This document shows positions 1-11,499 of a stretch of 64,000 nt of DNA, in pieces; within the stretch, counting starts at the first letter, position 1; each line of letters begins with the position of its first letter. This stretch comes from Marisa cornuarietis (taxonomy: Eukaryota; Mollusca; Gastropoda; Architaenioglossa; Ampullariidae): positions 2,728,001-2,792,000 of the forward strand of contig SMMW01000003.1 in assembly GCA_004794655.1 (NCBI GenBank). Direction: 5' to 3'. The translations under genes and the position numbers were made by a program. The notes beneath the pieces were generated by a model that saw only the letters and a list, made by a program, of their open reading frames with translations, searched no databases and was not told the origin of the DNA.

Positions 1-568
1 AGTAACATCTGCGGGGGCCATATATATATATATATAGCAATATGCTCATCAAACTTTGTCTGCGGTCTCCCAATGCTGATGAAATTATACTCTCACAGCT
101 TCATAAGCCAAATTATAAGCAGGGAGATGACATCTGCCCACGATCCCTCAAATTGTCTTTATTTCAGCAGGTTGTCCAGGGTCCAGCTGGATATCCGATT
201 TAAATTGTAAACACGTTTAGGCCTTGAATCTATTTAGATGATCTTTTTAATAGAAACACATTCCACAATACAATTTTAACACTTGTAAAAACTTTAATTG
301 TCTTAAACAATAAAAACTATTTAAGCCAGACTTTCGTTCCTGTCAACACACCTTTCGTACGAGGCATCTAAAGGCCATAGCAGCAATTTTTAAAAATAAA
401 ATATCTTATTTTGTTTCCTTAGAACAGTTTTAAGTTTTAAAAACATGTTGTGCAACTAACCCTAGAAATCCCGAAATATGTTCAAAAAACTGAACTCTAG
501 CATTCTACAGTCTTAATGCTTATTAATCCTTGCTGCTATAAGTATTCATCAAATATGAGCAATCAATA
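1..568. other. flank downstream of PLA2 gene, no gene seen
   Basis: AT-rich sequence with a short TA run near position 25. No coding exon or recognisable element. It should hold the 3' UTR of the minus-strand phospholipase gene. Confidence 0.4.
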
Positions 569-3458
569 TTAACCGTTGCAGTGAATGATATTCTTCAACA
601 TAGTTGTGAAGTCTTGTAAGCCTCCTCTGCATCAAGAACCAACTCTAAAGTATTTACCTCTAAATTCTATCAAGAACTGAGTATAGACAGGTAGGAAACA
701 GACAGAAGGCCAACCTGTTGTTGGAGCATCGGGATACTTCTTGGAAGCAAGTTTGAGGAAGTAAGTTGAAGTAAATGTCACCAACTTTGTTTGCGATCCC
801 GTCCTTTGACTGTTTTAAACAATCCTTAAATTCCCTGTCGCACTTGCAATGTAGCCTGGAACAGCAATCCATTGTTCTTAAAGTAATGACTAATTAGGCG
901 TCCACGACTTAGCTTGAATTTTGGATCTCAGAAAAAAACTATTATGGAACAACACTCCATTTCTCAAGACTTGTTGTTTGTTTAAACATATGGATTAGTG
1001 TGATGTGCATTTTCTTCATGTACATAGGAGGCAATGGAGGTATTGCAATAACTTGTAAACTTTTATTGTGTTAGCAGATTTGTTGCCCAAGATATGCTTA
1101 TGTCTGTTGCAATGAACTTTTAATGGGTTAGGAAAGGATTTGTTTACCTTGTGAAAGGATAGTCATTACTTAAGCCAGTCTTGTGGTCCTCAGTGTAGGC
1201 GGGGATCTGTGGGGTGCAGAGGTCGTGTGCACGACAGCAGGAGTCTGTGTCAGCGAACTTGCCGAGCTTTGTCTTGTCACCATTCGCCTCATTTCCTTCC
1301 CCACACCACACGGTACCTGCAGCAGCGCCTATGTGTTAACCTTGTCCGACAAACAACCTTAAAATGTCCGACATCCTTACCCTGTCCGACAAACAATCTT
1401 ATAATGTCCGACAAACATTCTCACCCTGTCCGACAAACAACATCACAATGTCCGACAAACATCCTTCCCCTGTCCGACAAACATCCTTACCCTGTCCGAC
1501 AAACAACCTTACAATGTCCGACAAACATTCTTACCCTGTCCGACAAACAACCTTACAATGTCCGACAAACATTCTTACCCTGTCCGACAAACAACCTTAC
1601 AATGTCCGACAAACATTCTTACCCTGTCCGACAAACAACCTTACAATGTCCGACAAACATTCTTACCCTGTCCGACAAACAACCTTACAATGTCCGAGAA
1701 ATGTTCTTACCCTGTCCTACAAACAACCTTACAATGTCCGACAAACATTCTTACCCTGTCCGACAAACAACCTTACAATGTCCGACAAACATTCTTACCC
1801 TGTCCGACAAACAACCTTACAATGTCCGACAAACATTCTTACCCTGTCCGACAAACAACCTTACAATGTCCGAGAAATGTTCTTACCCTGTCCTACAAAC
1901 AACCTTACAATGTCCGACAAACATTCTTACCCTGTCCGACAAACAACCTTACAATGTCCGACAAACATTCTTACCCTGTCCGACAAACAACCTTACAATG
2001 TCCGACAAACATTCTTACCCTGTCCGACAAACAACCTTACAATGTCCGACAAACATTCTTACCCTGTCCGACAAACAACCTTACAATGTCCGACAAACAT
2101 TCTTACCCTGTCCGACAAACAACCTTACAATGTCCGAGAAATGTTCTTACCCTGTCCTACAAACAACCTTACAATGTCCGACAAACATTCTTACCCTGTC
2201 CGACAAACAACCTTACAATGTCCGACAAACATTCTTACCCTGTCCGACAAACAACCTTACAATGTCCGACAAACATTCTTACCCTGTCCGACAAACAACC
2301 TTACAATGTCCGAGAAATGTTCTTACCCTGTCCTACAAACAACCTTACAATGTCCGACAAACATTCTTACCCTGTCCTACAAACAACCTTACAATGTCCG
2401 ACAAACATTCTTACCCTGTCCGACAAACAACCTTACATTTTCTGACAAATGTTCTTACATTGTGAAACAAACTGTCCTTACTTTGTCCCACAAACAGCCT
2501 TTTACTGTTCAAAATACTAATAATTCTGACAAATAGTTTAGTCCAAAAAGAGTCACTATTGTATCCAACTAACGCCCTTATTCTGTCAAAAGATAAGTAT
2601 TCTTTGTGCGGAAAACACGTTTACGAATAACCTGTTTCCATATCTAAGCTTGAGTTAGAATGAGCGCCTATTGACTGTAATAAATGGAAGGGCACATTAA
2701 ATATTTTTAACATTTATAAACAAGAAAAATGAGGCTAATGGAGACTCCTGTGATACGTTAAAGACGATGCTTATTGTAGGATACCGGGGTACACTGAAGA
2801 GGATGATGTAATGGAGAATATGTGGATGCACTAAAGAGGATATTGATGTGAATACCTGGATACATTAACGAGCGCTTGAGTCGAACACCCGCCTCCCGAA
2901 TTTTATTTTTCTCCATCAGCTCTTGACACAGCGAGGTAAGGAAAGACATGTCTTCCTCAGAGCAGTTCAAAGTATTTTTGTGCAGATTCTGATTTTGTTT
3001 CTTTCCCTTTTCTGAGAGATACCTGTAAACAATGAAAACATACTTTTCTAAGAGATATCTGAATAATTGAAAATATGCTTTTTGAGCCAGTACGCATAGA
3101 AACAATTAAGTTAGCCCTTCTGGTGGTTGATTTTGTGTCTCTTTATACTGTTACTAATTTTCCTTTAAAGGTTTTAACAACTATTTGATAACATGATTGA
3201 CTAAAGCTTTCCTGTATCTATAATTTGAATAATTAACGAGTACCTGTCTTCTTTTAGGAGGCATTTATATCCAGGTCCTTCTCGTTGTTTGTTTAGTAAC
3301 ACTCTCCTTACACCATCAGTGACAGTGACTTTCCCCCCCGAGAACTGTGAGAAAACCTGGATGCAAGTCACGTCTTCACCTGGCAATCGATCACGTGGTC
3401 TACTCTCCACTCCACACAGGAGACAAATGACGAGAACCTGACACAGCAGCCGCCACAT
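569..3458 (-). CDS. PLA2G3: group III secreted phospholipase A2 (five coding exons)
   Basis: Predicted secreted enzyme hydrolysing the sn-2 ester of phospholipids with calcium. Exons, 5' to 3' on the minus strand: 3458-3244, 3022-2856, 1316-1148, 855-715 and 626-569; 750 bp, 249 aa. Every junction is GT-AG and every phase agrees. Exon 1 begins MWRLLCQVLVICLLCGVES, a clear signal peptide. Exon 3 holds the calcium loop WCGEGN (about residues 131-136) and the active-site CCRAHDLC with catalytic His at about 158. Exon 4 carries LHCKCDREFKDCL, the conserved Cys-rich helix of the bee-venom/PLA2G3 family. An acceptor at 3475, 16 bp before the ATG, implies a non-coding first exon upstream. Intron 2 is mostly minisatellite. 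The last short exon, ending MLKNIIHCNG, is the least certain. Family assignment rests on motifs recalled, not on a search. Seen: motifs and phases; inferred: secretion and activity. Confidence 0.85.
1338..2540. repeat. 44-bp minisatellite with higher-order variants
   Basis: About 25 tandem units of 44 bp, each made of two related 22-bp halves (tgtccgacaaacaaccttac- and tgtccgacaaacattcttac-types). A variant unit with cgagaaatg and cctacaaac recurs at 1691, 1867, 2131 and 2307, that is 4, 6 and 4 units apart, so blocks of units were amplified together. The right end degrades after about 2430. The array fills the 3' part of PLA2 intron 2 and begins only about 20 bp from the catalytic exon's acceptor. 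The unit has no stop codon in any forward frame, which produces three long spurious ORFs. Confidence 0.95.
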
Positions 3459-3540
3459 TGCTCAAGCTTTAGACCTGTAGACATGGACATCATAAAGTCA
3501 CCATTCTAACTGTTAATGCCTACAAGACAATAGAAAACAA

Positions 3541-3584
3541 ACAACAACAACAACAACAATAATAATAATAATAATAATAATAAT
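3541..3584. repeat. (CAA)n/(TAA)n microsatellite
   Basis: A run of CAA triplets passing directly into TAA triplets upstream of PLA2 exon 1. Confidence 0.9.
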
Positions 3585-3702
3585 TTGTACTTGTGTCATC
3601 ACGAACACGATAGGTCGCACTCAGTACATCAAGACTAGATAATGGATAGATAGATGTTCCAGATACGTGTCATTTAATTTATTCTTACGATTTATTAAAG
3701 GC

Positions 3703-3821
<119 letters not shown>

Positions 3822-4126
3822 AGAGCAGCACGAACCTGCCGGTAGACGACACGGAGGAGGGTGACAGGTGTCAGCAGTGGTGTAGTGTGTCCTCGTGTCT
3901 AGGTTAGCTTGCAGTTTAAATATTTTCCCATGTGGTACAGCAGCAAGTCAGCGAGATGTCACCTGTACGCGACAACATCACGAAAAACTGATGAAGATCA
4001 TTTGTAAATCAGAATATAAATCAGCAAAGACACTGGTTTTTATCAGGTTTCGTTTAGCTTCTTGAACAGAAAATAGAGCGCATTTATATATAAAGACATT
4101 TTAACATTCACCCCTCGCTCGCAAGG

Positions 4127-4330
4127 GGGCGGGGGTCCGGTGACGCAACGGTTAGAGCCTGTCACCAATACAGTGAAGACTGGCTGTCCTGGGTTCAAAT
4201 CTCGTCTCGGGCACGTTATTCTTTCTCTGCATGTGGCATCTGTTTACAGGGCTGGGTATCTTGCTGTGATGTAGCCTTAGTTGCAGGCTCGGCGTGAAAT
4301 ACCAATCCCCCACCCTCACTCGCAAACACA
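4127..4330 (+). mobile_element. tRNA-derived SINE
   Basis: The head has pol III internal promoter-like boxes: an A-box-like segment around ggtgacgcaacggttagagc and a B box gggttcaaatctcgtctcgg. A tRNA-unrelated body follows (gcatgtggcatctgtttaca, then ggctcggcgtgaa). The same body recurs near 15.7, 48.5 and 53.7 kb, and a fragment near 37.3 kb, so this is a dispersed family. No protein is encoded. Confidence 0.75.
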
Positions 4331-4339
4331 TAAAATGCT

Positions 4340-4774
4340 AGTTTACTTACACACAGTCAAGCTCATACACATACAAATATAAAGGATGTAAATATACGAG
4401 AAAGGGGATGACAATTGGAGATTGCGGTGTTATTACCTCATGGGCTGAAACAGAAACTGGCTTACAACTATTTATTTATTCAGTTCTATTTTTTTAGTTT
4501 GGTGGTCTTGGTTGTCTTTATACGAGTGGCCGTTTTATACAGAAACAACAATAAAGTAAAACTAAATAAATTAATACAAATCTCAAGCCGCTGTGTGCAG
4601 GTGACTGAAGTGCACGCGTGACTGTGAAAGACAATGTGACAGGAGGCTGAGATGGTGGGGATAACGAGAGCAAAGCAATCAATACAAAAAGTAAACAAAA
4701 GCGATGAGTAAGTGAAATACAGAAACAATTCTAACATCACACAGCGCGCTGACCAAACAAGACTAAACAAGATT

Positions 4775-4779
<5 letters not shown>
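4340..4779. other. non-coding stretch, no gene seen
   Basis: No supported exon or element. Short ORFs here have no family signature. Confidence 0.4.
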
Positions 4780-4843
<64 letters not shown>

Positions 4844-4865
4844 TTGTGTGTGTGTGTGTGTGTGT
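4780..4865. repeat. (TG)n microsatellite
   Basis: Second TG array, about 40 units with one interruption. It sits just inside a consensus splice donor on the minus strand. Confidence 0.97.
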
Positions 4866-4876
4866 CCCGTACTTAC

Positions 4877-5000
4877 CTGCCTGTGGAAGACAAAGTAAAT
4901 ATGATAACTGTCCGGTGACTCGCGAAGTCCCTACTCATGTTGTTGTCTACATGTACTGACAACTGGCGAAGCATCAAATGAACGGATGTCAGTGATGTGG
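4877..5000 (-). other. possible non-coding first exon of PLA2 gene
   Basis: On the minus strand a perfect donor, CAG followed by GTAAGTACG, lies at 4876, and PLA2 exon 1 is preceded by an acceptor (tgtctacag) 16 bp before its ATG. A 5' UTR exon ending at 4877 would pair with that acceptor. The upstream limit is not visible. A weaker alternative donor context lies near 3850, beside the first TG array. Confidence 0.3.
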
Positions 5001-5009
5001 AGCGACTCT

Positions 5010-6120
5010 AAGCAAGACCAGTCCGGAAGAAATTTGCAAGTCTGATTACCCCTAACACCTCTTAACTTGCCAGAAAGAAACCCCGGCTACAATATGAACA
5101 GTTCACGAAGTATGTAATCCTCATATATACAGACTAATTAAATATTGTTAGGCAAGATGGTTTCTCTGTACTCTTGCTCTAATAGTTCAACACATTGTGG
5201 AGTTTCTCTTCCCTTTACCTTCATTATGAAAGAGATCTGTAAAGGTTGGAAAGAGAATCAATGACCACAAAAAAATGTTTGAAAAGATAAGTAATGTATG
5301 TCAGTGAGTAGACCTAGAAATGTGTCTGGTATTTTGTGTCAGAGTCTAAGTGACTGATGTTCATGTCAATGCTGAGGTTTAATTAAAATGCGGAAAGATT
5401 CCCCAAGTCTTGTGGGGGTAGAAATGACCCGTGAACTTACATAACTGTCTCTTGGCTGTGTGATTTCAGAGATCAAACAGTAAAATTAATTAAAAGGACA
5501 TTCTTTGATTAAATAAATATGTTATCTATCACAGAATTGAAGAGGTTTGTGATCAGTTTTCTTACTGGGACAGCTGTAAATAAAACCTAATACACTGGTT
5601 GTCGCTTTTTTATATTTACTTCTAACCATATTGAGTCTTTATTATTGTTTATAAAATGATGCGAAGTCTTGTACTGTGCAGATATAAATTATAAACCCAG
5701 TTTCAGACATGTGTGAGTACCTTAATAGCCTGTCACGAATGTCTGAACTACGAACAGGCTAGAGTAACATCACATGTTGTTGCTTCCTGAAGGGCGTGGG
5801 ATGAAGGGGTTCCACATATTTCCCCAACCTGCAGTCAGATGCTACCAAAGGCTTTCACATGTTAACTGGAAACTCATTTCTAACCTCATGGCTTCGGTGT
5901 GCTTCTGTTCTGAATAATACAGTGGTCTCCAACTTGGAGAGACTTGGGTAGAGCTGTCCCGTTTTAGTGTACAGACAGACAGACAGACAGACACACAGGC
6001 GATGTATATGGTTATTTTACATCTACTTTGATGCACAAGAACAAACGGGAGAATACACTCTATAGGTGCTTGACAATCATGGTTCCTGGCATCTCAACCA
6101 TCAGATGATACTAAAGATAA
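5010..6120. other. non-coding stretch, no gene seen
   Basis: AT-rich, with a short ACAG run near 5975. No supported exon or element. Confidence 0.4.
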
Positions 6121-6127
6121 TTTCGGA

Positions 6128-6539
6128 TCAAAATCTCACTGATGAGACCCACTTCCAGGAGGTGAAGCCTGAAGAAAACCTGCAAAAACATACATTGAAA
6201 TAAATTAGACGTTTTCAAAGAAAATTATATTCGAATCTTTTCAAATTTCATTTAACTGCGTGCTTTGATCAAAGGGAAATAAACGCGAAAACGTCTTTGG
6301 CTTTTATTCTTTCCCCTGATAAACTTGACAACACTTTTTGTGTTTGATTTGATTCTAGGGTCTGAGTTTAGGTTGTCACTGACAGGGAAATGACTCACCC
6401 ATTGTCAGTACATCGCGACACCAGGTCGAAACAAGTGGATGTCAAGACATTGTAGTACATGTTTCCAATGGTGTTAGCGATGCCGTCCGTTGATCGTCTC
6501 AAACAAACCCGAAACTTGTTGTCACAATGGCAGTGAAGC
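6128..6539 (-). pseudogene. PLA2G3: second group III PLA2 paralogue fragment
   Basis: The exon 6539-6399 is 141 bp, exactly the length of exon 4 of the neighbouring PLA2 gene, with the same acceptor position and phases and a consensus donor (GTGAGT). It reads LHCHCDNKFRVCLRRSTDGI and onward, aligning residue by residue with the first gene. A plausible last exon follows at 6179-6128 in the right phase, ending SSVRF and a stop. No signal-peptide or calcium-loop/active-site exon was found upstream before the SINE and LINE insertions at 7.2-11.5 kb. This is a tandem duplicate that is truncated or has its 5' part displaced. The exon itself is open, so it could belong to a live gene whose 5' exons lie far upstream. 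Confidence 0.75.
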
Positions 6540-6559
6540 CTGAGACAGCAGATACTTTA

Positions 6560-7190
6560 GATGAAGTGAAAAGTTTTAACACTTCTTTTAAAACCATCAG
6601 TCTTTTTCTACTTCTGGAGTGTGATAAAAAGTCATGCAACTGAAATAGTAAGAACAGTAGTAACTGATAACTCGTATAGTATGCAAACTATAAAACTGTT
6701 GAAATAAAAATATAAGGACTTAGGTTTTGACTTTTGTGTGCGTAAGTCTGTATGTGTAAGGCACAGATATTGATCATGTGTGAAGCAAAGTACAACAAGA
6801 AAATGATTTCTTAAACATTCAGGTTGGTCCCTTGTGTCACGCGTTCTAAACCATACTTCAAACGTGCAGTCAAGGGCTGCTATCCCTGCTGCTTAAAACA
6901 AACAAGGGGGCTAACTCCATCCCTTAAGTCACACGCGTTTTTTCGCTTTCAACACACTACACACTCTTAACCAGTCTATATCTCTGATCCCTGACAGGAA
7001 TTGTGTTGGTATTTTGACTCCTTCTCTGCCATAACATTCCACAGGCTTTCAGGGTCGGCGATGTCACTGCTGACAGACGGCGTCTCGTGCCACAGGTGTG
7101 ACAAGGTAACAGGTGTGACAAGGTAACAGGGCTGGCACTAGCCGCGGCCTGCATATAAAAGCTTTATCTTAATGAATTGTGCTAGCCATC
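6560..7190. other. non-coding stretch upstream of PLA2 paralogue exon
   Basis: Searched on the minus strand for a calcium-loop or active-site exon (WCGxG, CCRxHD); none seen. No other element recognised. Confidence 0.35.
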
Positions 7191-7199
7191 ATCGATGTC

Positions 7200-7550
7200 T
7201 AAATTTCTAGACCATCACTATACAGGCCTTGTGTAGCAGTGAGGAGACTGGGTTAGTGCGGGGAAGCGGATAGCCGAGTGGTTAGAGCGCTGGAGTCTGA
7301 ACCGAGTGCGCGCTGGTTCAATTCCCGATAAGCGCAGCAAACTTTCCCCAATCAACCTTTCTGGCGGGAATGGGTACCTGACTCCATAGAGGGTCGGGAT
7401 AGGCAAGGCAACGAGGGAGAAGAGATGGACACCGCCTCACATACATACCCCCATAAAAAGTGAGGTCTCTAACACCTTCCCCCCCCCCCAACGACCTCAA
7501 AAGGTTAGGGGATGACCTTTACCTACCTTTTTTACCTTTTACACCACTGA
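7200..7550 (+). mobile_element. tRNA-derived SINE, second family
   Basis: tRNA-like head gcggatagccgagtggttag then agcgctggagtctgaa, with a B-box-like ggttcaattcccg. The body reads aatcaacctttctggcggga, then C-rich sequence and a short tail repeating ttaccttttt. The 60 bp before the head also recurs at 37.19-37.26 kb. Confidence 0.75.
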
Positions 7551-8038
7551 ACCCTGAGTGGCAGATGTGAAATACCCGTCTTAGAACCCTCTTTCTGTGT
7601 GACACCTGTTCGCACGGCTGGACGTCGGGTGTTTTCTCCGGGTACTCCAGTTTCCTCCCCCCCTCTCACTAGTGCAAAGGTGGAAGGTGTACTGGGACCT
7701 GATGCTGGTGTAATGGTTGGTGCTGGTGCTGCACTGGCCATAGGTAGGTTTAGGTGCTGTACTGATATTAGACGTTGGTACTTTTTTGTTGTCAGAGGAT
7801 AATAATAATAATAGTGAAGATTTTTATAGCGCATATTCACACTCGTAGAGAGTATGCTCTTAGCGCTTAAAACGGGGAAGAGACGTGGACTAAGTAGACA
7901 CAGAACACAGGGGACGAAACAAAACGACAGTACTGACAAAAACAGATAACAAAAGGCATCAAGTAACAGGAACAGAGAAAAATAGTGATGGGTAAAGTAG
8001 CAAGAGGGAAGGGGGGGGGTAAGGACTAGCATTGTGGA

Positions 8039-10051
8039 CTAGGAGTAGTGCTCAAGGAAGAGGTGCGTTTTCAGTGCAGATTTGAAGGATTCAATTGTAG
8101 GAAGGTGGCGGATATGGAGAGGAAGAGAGTTCCATTGTTTTGCAGCACAGTAGCCAAAAGTCCTGTGACCATATGTTGTTGTTCTGGTGACAGGAACAGT
8201 CAGAGTACGGTTGTCAGAGGAAGAGCGGAGTTGTCTGGCCGGAGAGTAAGGGATGAGAAGTTCAGAGAAATAGTCAGGACAGGAGCCAGCAAAGAAATTA
8301 AAACACAGCACAGACAGTTTGTACTGGATGCGAGAACGGACGGGTAGCCAGTGTAGAAAACGAAGGAGAGGTGTGACATGGTCCCGTTTCCTTGCTCTAA
8401 GTACCAGACGTGCAGCGGAGTTCTGTACTCTCTGGAGTTTCTGAATGAGGGATGAGGGGCAGCCTGCCAGCAAGGAGTTGCAGTAGTCAAGTCGTGAAAG
8501 AACAAACGCACAGACAAGAGTGTTGGTGGCACGTGTAGAGAGAAAGTGACGGATGGCACTGATCTTACGGAGCTCATAGTAGGCAGACTGACAGACAGCT
8601 GTAACATGTTTATCAAGGGTCATGTCTGCGGTGACAATAAATCCCAGATTCCTAACGGATGACGTGAAGGTGATGTTGCTGTCGCCCACCTTGATGTGAT
8701 TGGGCAGACTGACTAGTGAAGGTTGATGTCTTCTTCTATGGCACAAGAGGGCTTCCGTTTTATCATCATTTAGTTTAAGCTTGTTTTTCACCATCCAGCC
8801 CTTGACATCACTAATACAAGCTTCTAGAGAGCTAATAGCAGAGTGAGACTCAGCCAGTGGAATAGAACAGTAAAGCTGCGTGTCATCTGCATAGGACTGA
8901 TGAGACACCTGGTGAGACCGGATGCAAGATGAAAGTGGTTTAGTATACAGGATGAACAGGACTGGGCCAAGTACTGAGCCTTGGGGAACGCCACAGAAAA
9001 GTGAAGCAGGGCGAGATGTCTGACCATCGACTACCACAGTCTGGGTCCTATCAGTGAGATAGGAGTTGAACCATGAGAGGGCAGGTCCAGAAATCCCGTA
9101 GAGGGTGTGGAGTCTGTGAAGAAGCAGAGAGTGGTCTATAGTGTCAAATGCAGCAGACAGGTCCAGTAGGGTTAATGGAGAAACATCACCACTGTCAAGA
9201 GCAGATAATATGTCTGTTGTTACTTTAATAAGAGTGGTCTCGGTGCTGTGGAAAGGTCTATATGCCGACTGAGCTTGTGGAAGAAGATGGTGGTCTTGTA
9301 AATAGGCCCAGAGCTGTGTCAAAACTATTTTCTCTATGATCTTAGAGAGAAAAGACAAGTTGGAGACTGGGCGGTAGTTGTTTAGCACATTGACATCAAG
9401 CGTGGATTTCTTTAGAAGTGGCCTCACCACCGCATTCTTGAACAGAGATGGGAAAACACCTGACGACAGGCTGACATTTACAATATGTGTGATGGCAGGA
9501 AGTAGAGTATCTAGGCACTCGAGCAGAAGGCTCGTGGGCATCGGATCTAACTCGCAGGTTGTTGCTTTAGCTTTTAGGATAACCGCTTTTACATCGGTCT
9601 CAGAGACTGGTAGGAACTTGGTCATGGAACATCCTGGGAGGACATCACAGGAGATGCTGTCAAGCGCCGACGCCGAGTCTAATGATGATCGAATGTCCGA
9701 TATCTTGCTGGTGAAATAATCACTAAGCACTTGCGGCAGCAGTGAAGCAGGGTAGGCAGTGGGCAGTGTTGTTGCTGTACGAGATCCAGTCATTTTATTG
9801 CAAATGGCAAAAAGCTTTTTGGAGGAGGTGCAATTAATTATTTGGCCCTGAAGGTATGATGTTTTAGCCTCATAAATGCATTTTGCCACGCTTCGCTTTG
9901 CAGCATTGTAAATTTCTTTGTGGATGGCGAGTCCAGTCTTCCGGCAAAGACGTTCAGCTCGCCGGCGCGTGCGCTTCAGGTCACGGAGTTCAACGCGGAT
10001 CTGTGAATACCAAGGCGCACATTTAGACTGGCGCATCAGACGTCGAGACAC
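8039..10051 (-). CDS. LINE reverse transcriptase (C-terminal part of ORF2)
   Basis: Open frame of 670 codons with all core RT motifs: DLSAAFDTIDHSLL at about 297-310 (motif A), GVPQGSVLGPVLFILY at about 354-369 (motif B) and YADDTQLY at about 387-394 (motif C, catalytic Asp pair). The C terminus AAKQWNSLPLHIRHL then FKSALKTHLF is the standard tail of CR1/L2-type elements. It follows the endonuclease frame directly but in another frame; the first codon listed is GTG and not a true start. One frameshift near 10040 separates it from the upstream domain, so the copy is probably dead or affected by a sequencing indel. It copies element RNA at the chromosomal target. Confidence 0.9.
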   Translation of the reverse strand: MSRRLMRQSKCAPWYSQIRVELRDLKRTRRRAERLCRKTGLAIHKEIYNAAKRSVAKCIYEAKTSYLQGQIINCTSSKKLFAICNKMTGSRTATTLPTAYPASLLPQVLSDYFTSKISDIRSSLDSASALDSISCDVLPGCSMTKFLPVSETDVKAVILKAKATTCELDPMPTSLLLECLDTLLPAITHIVNVSLSSGVFPSLFKNAVVRPLLKKSTLDVNVLNNYRPVSNLSFLSKIIEKIVLTQLWAYLQDHHLLPQAQSAYRPFHSTETTLIKVTTDILSALDSGDVSPLTLLDLSAAFDTIDHSLLLHRLHTLYGISGPALSWFNSYLTDRTQTVVVDGQTSRPASLFCGVPQGSVLGPVLFILYTKPLSSCIRSHQVSHQSYADDTQLYCSIPLAESHSAISSLEACISDVKGWMVKNKLKLNDDKTEALLCHRRRHQPSLVSLPNHIKVGDSNITFTSSVRNLGFIVTADMTLDKHVTAVCQSAYYELRKISAIRHFLSTRATNTLVCAFVLSRLDYCNSLLAGCPSSLIQKLQRVQNSAARLVLRARKRDHVTPLLRFLHWLPVRSRIQYKLSVLCFNFFAGSCPDYFSELLIPYSPARQLRSSSDNRTLTVPVTRTTTYGHRTFGYCAAKQWNSLPLHIRHLPTIESFKSALKTHLFLEHYS

Positions 10052-11439
10052 TGGGTCACGTGGTCATCAACTACTCGACGTAAAACACAGTCAAGTTGCT
10101 CGGCAGAGGGTGGTTGGAGGAGCTCCATCTGCAGCTGTGCTTTGAATGCCAGTCTATCAACATTTCGTAATGAGCGAGTGGATCTAAAAACTGGCGCCGA
10201 TGATGGGCATTTGTGATCAAGTTCGATCAGTACACAGTAGTGGTCAGATGAGAGATCGTGGGAAACATCAACTGACTGGACTAAGTGGTCATCAGGTCGA
10301 TGTATGACCCAGTCCAGGATGTGATCTCTTTTGTGTGTTGGCTGCGACACGGACTGTACGAGACGAAAGGTGTGCAACATTTCAGACATTTTGACAGTGT
10401 CAGGGTGAGCACTGTTGTCGAAGTGCACATTCACATCTCCGAGGAGTATGGCGGGTCCAATTAGTGTATTGCTATAATCCAAGAGATCATGGAATTCCGA
10501 GAAAAATGTAGAGGCTGTAAGTTTGTTCCTTGCACTAGGAGGAGGTCTGTAGATGCAGAGCAGGTGCATCGAGCAATGAGGAGCCGAAGAGGAGACTTGT
10601 ACAAATTCAAAAGACGTGTGAGGGAACGATACGGCAGTAGTAACAGACAGGTACTTGGCAAGTGATGATCTGTAGATTATAGCAATACCACCACCACGTG
10701 TAGGGCGGGGGAAAGATTTCAGGCAGTAGCCCACTGGAGTAAGATCGACACACACGCTCTCGTCACCTCGCTGTTTAAGCCACGTCTCGGTGATGATGAA
10801 AATATCAAGGTGGCGGTCTGTCACAAATTCTACTATTTCAACTCGCTTCAGTGACTGTTGTGCGGACGATACCGACTGAGCGTTGAAAAGCCCAACATGG
10901 AGGCGAGTGTTCAGTTGTCGTGTGCGGGAAACTTGGGTGACTACTGATTTCAGGCGATCATGTTGGTTTGGTCGCCGAGATGTAAAGTTATTTGACCCAG
11001 TTGGTCGGTCGTGTTTCCGGCTGGTGTTACTGGTGGTTATGTCAACTGGTTCACTTTGATCACGGCGATGCTGGTGTCGCCGACGACCGCCACGGAACGG
11101 GCGGCGTTTTTTCTTTCGAGAAATGTCACAGTGGCTATGAATGTTCAAAGTACGAAGCACGGTGCAAAGCGCTAATGAGCGATCAAAAGTCTTAAACCTC
11201 AGTGATATAAGTTCGTGCCTACCGCAGGTAATTTTCTTGTATGGGAAACACGCTGGGGTGGCTGCGTCGTCCTGTCTGGTGCGTTGAGAGTGTCGAAGCA
11301 AAGGCCGGCAGAGAGGTTCGGTAGCCATGTTGGAGCACATGGTGTAGTAGGCAGAAGAAAGTCCAGCAAAGAAAACTTTGAAAACGTCCTTCTTCCACGA
11401 GCGAGCAATCCACAAACATTCCAGAGTAGATGTTTTCAA
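10036..11439 (-). CDS. LINE AP-endonuclease (N-terminal part of ORF2)
   Basis: Open frame of 467 codons with exonuclease-endonuclease-phosphatase motifs: GLFNAQSV, IFIITETWL, GGGIAIIYRSSL, AILLGDVNVHFD (GDxN) and DLSSDHYCV (SDH). An arginine-rich stretch (KKKRRPFRGGRRRHQHRRD) precedes the domain. The frame ends at TGA just after VTQCLDV, overlapping the RT frame by 16 bp in a different frame; intact relatives read through as one protein. The domain nicks target DNA to prime reverse transcription. The true start is uncertain. Confidence 0.85.
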   Translation of the reverse strand: MKTSTLECLWIARSWKKDVFKVFFAGLSSAYYTMCSNMATEPLCRPLLRHSQRTRQDDAATPACFPYKKITCGRHELISLRFKTFDRSLALCTVLRTLNIHSHCDISRKKKRRPFRGGRRRHQHRRDQSEPVDITTSNTSRKHDRPTGSNNFTSRRPNQHDRLKSVVTQVSRTRQLNTRLHVGLFNAQSVSSAQQSLKRVEIVEFVTDRHLDIFIITETWLKQRGDESVCVDLTPVGYCLKSFPRPTRGGGIAIIYRSSLAKYLSVTTAVSFPHTSFEFVQVSSSAPHCSMHLLCIYRPPPSARNKLTASTFFSEFHDLLDYSNTLIGPAILLGDVNVHFDNSAHPDTVKMSEMLHTFRLVQSVSQPTHKRDHILDWVIHRPDDHLVQSVDVSHDLSSDHYCVLIELDHKCPSSAPVFRSTRSLRNVDRLAFKAQLQMELLQPPSAEQLDCVLRRVVDDHVTQCLDV

Positions 11440-11499
11440 ATAAGGAAGCAGAAGATGTAGAGCACATGAGAGAAAGATCAGTCAATCACAGTGAAAATA

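Noticed and set aside
1209..2536. Three long overlapping plus-strand ORFs of 295-418 codons
   Set aside because: They are translations of the 44-bp minisatellite in its three frames, partly antisense to PLA2 exon 3.
1338..2540. CRISPR-like array
   Set aside because: Units are head-to-tail without unique spacers and the genome is eukaryotic; it is a minisatellite in an intron.
4127..4200. Functional tRNA gene
   Set aside because: A and B boxes are present but no complete cloverleaf, and the unit recurs with a shared non-tRNA body, so it is a SINE.
7260..7345. Functional tRNA gene at the second SINE head
   Set aside because: The head is tRNA-like but I could not close an acceptor stem, and a SINE body follows.
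8048..9719. Plus-strand ORFs antisense to the LINE
   Set aside because: Shadows of the reverse transcriptase frame.
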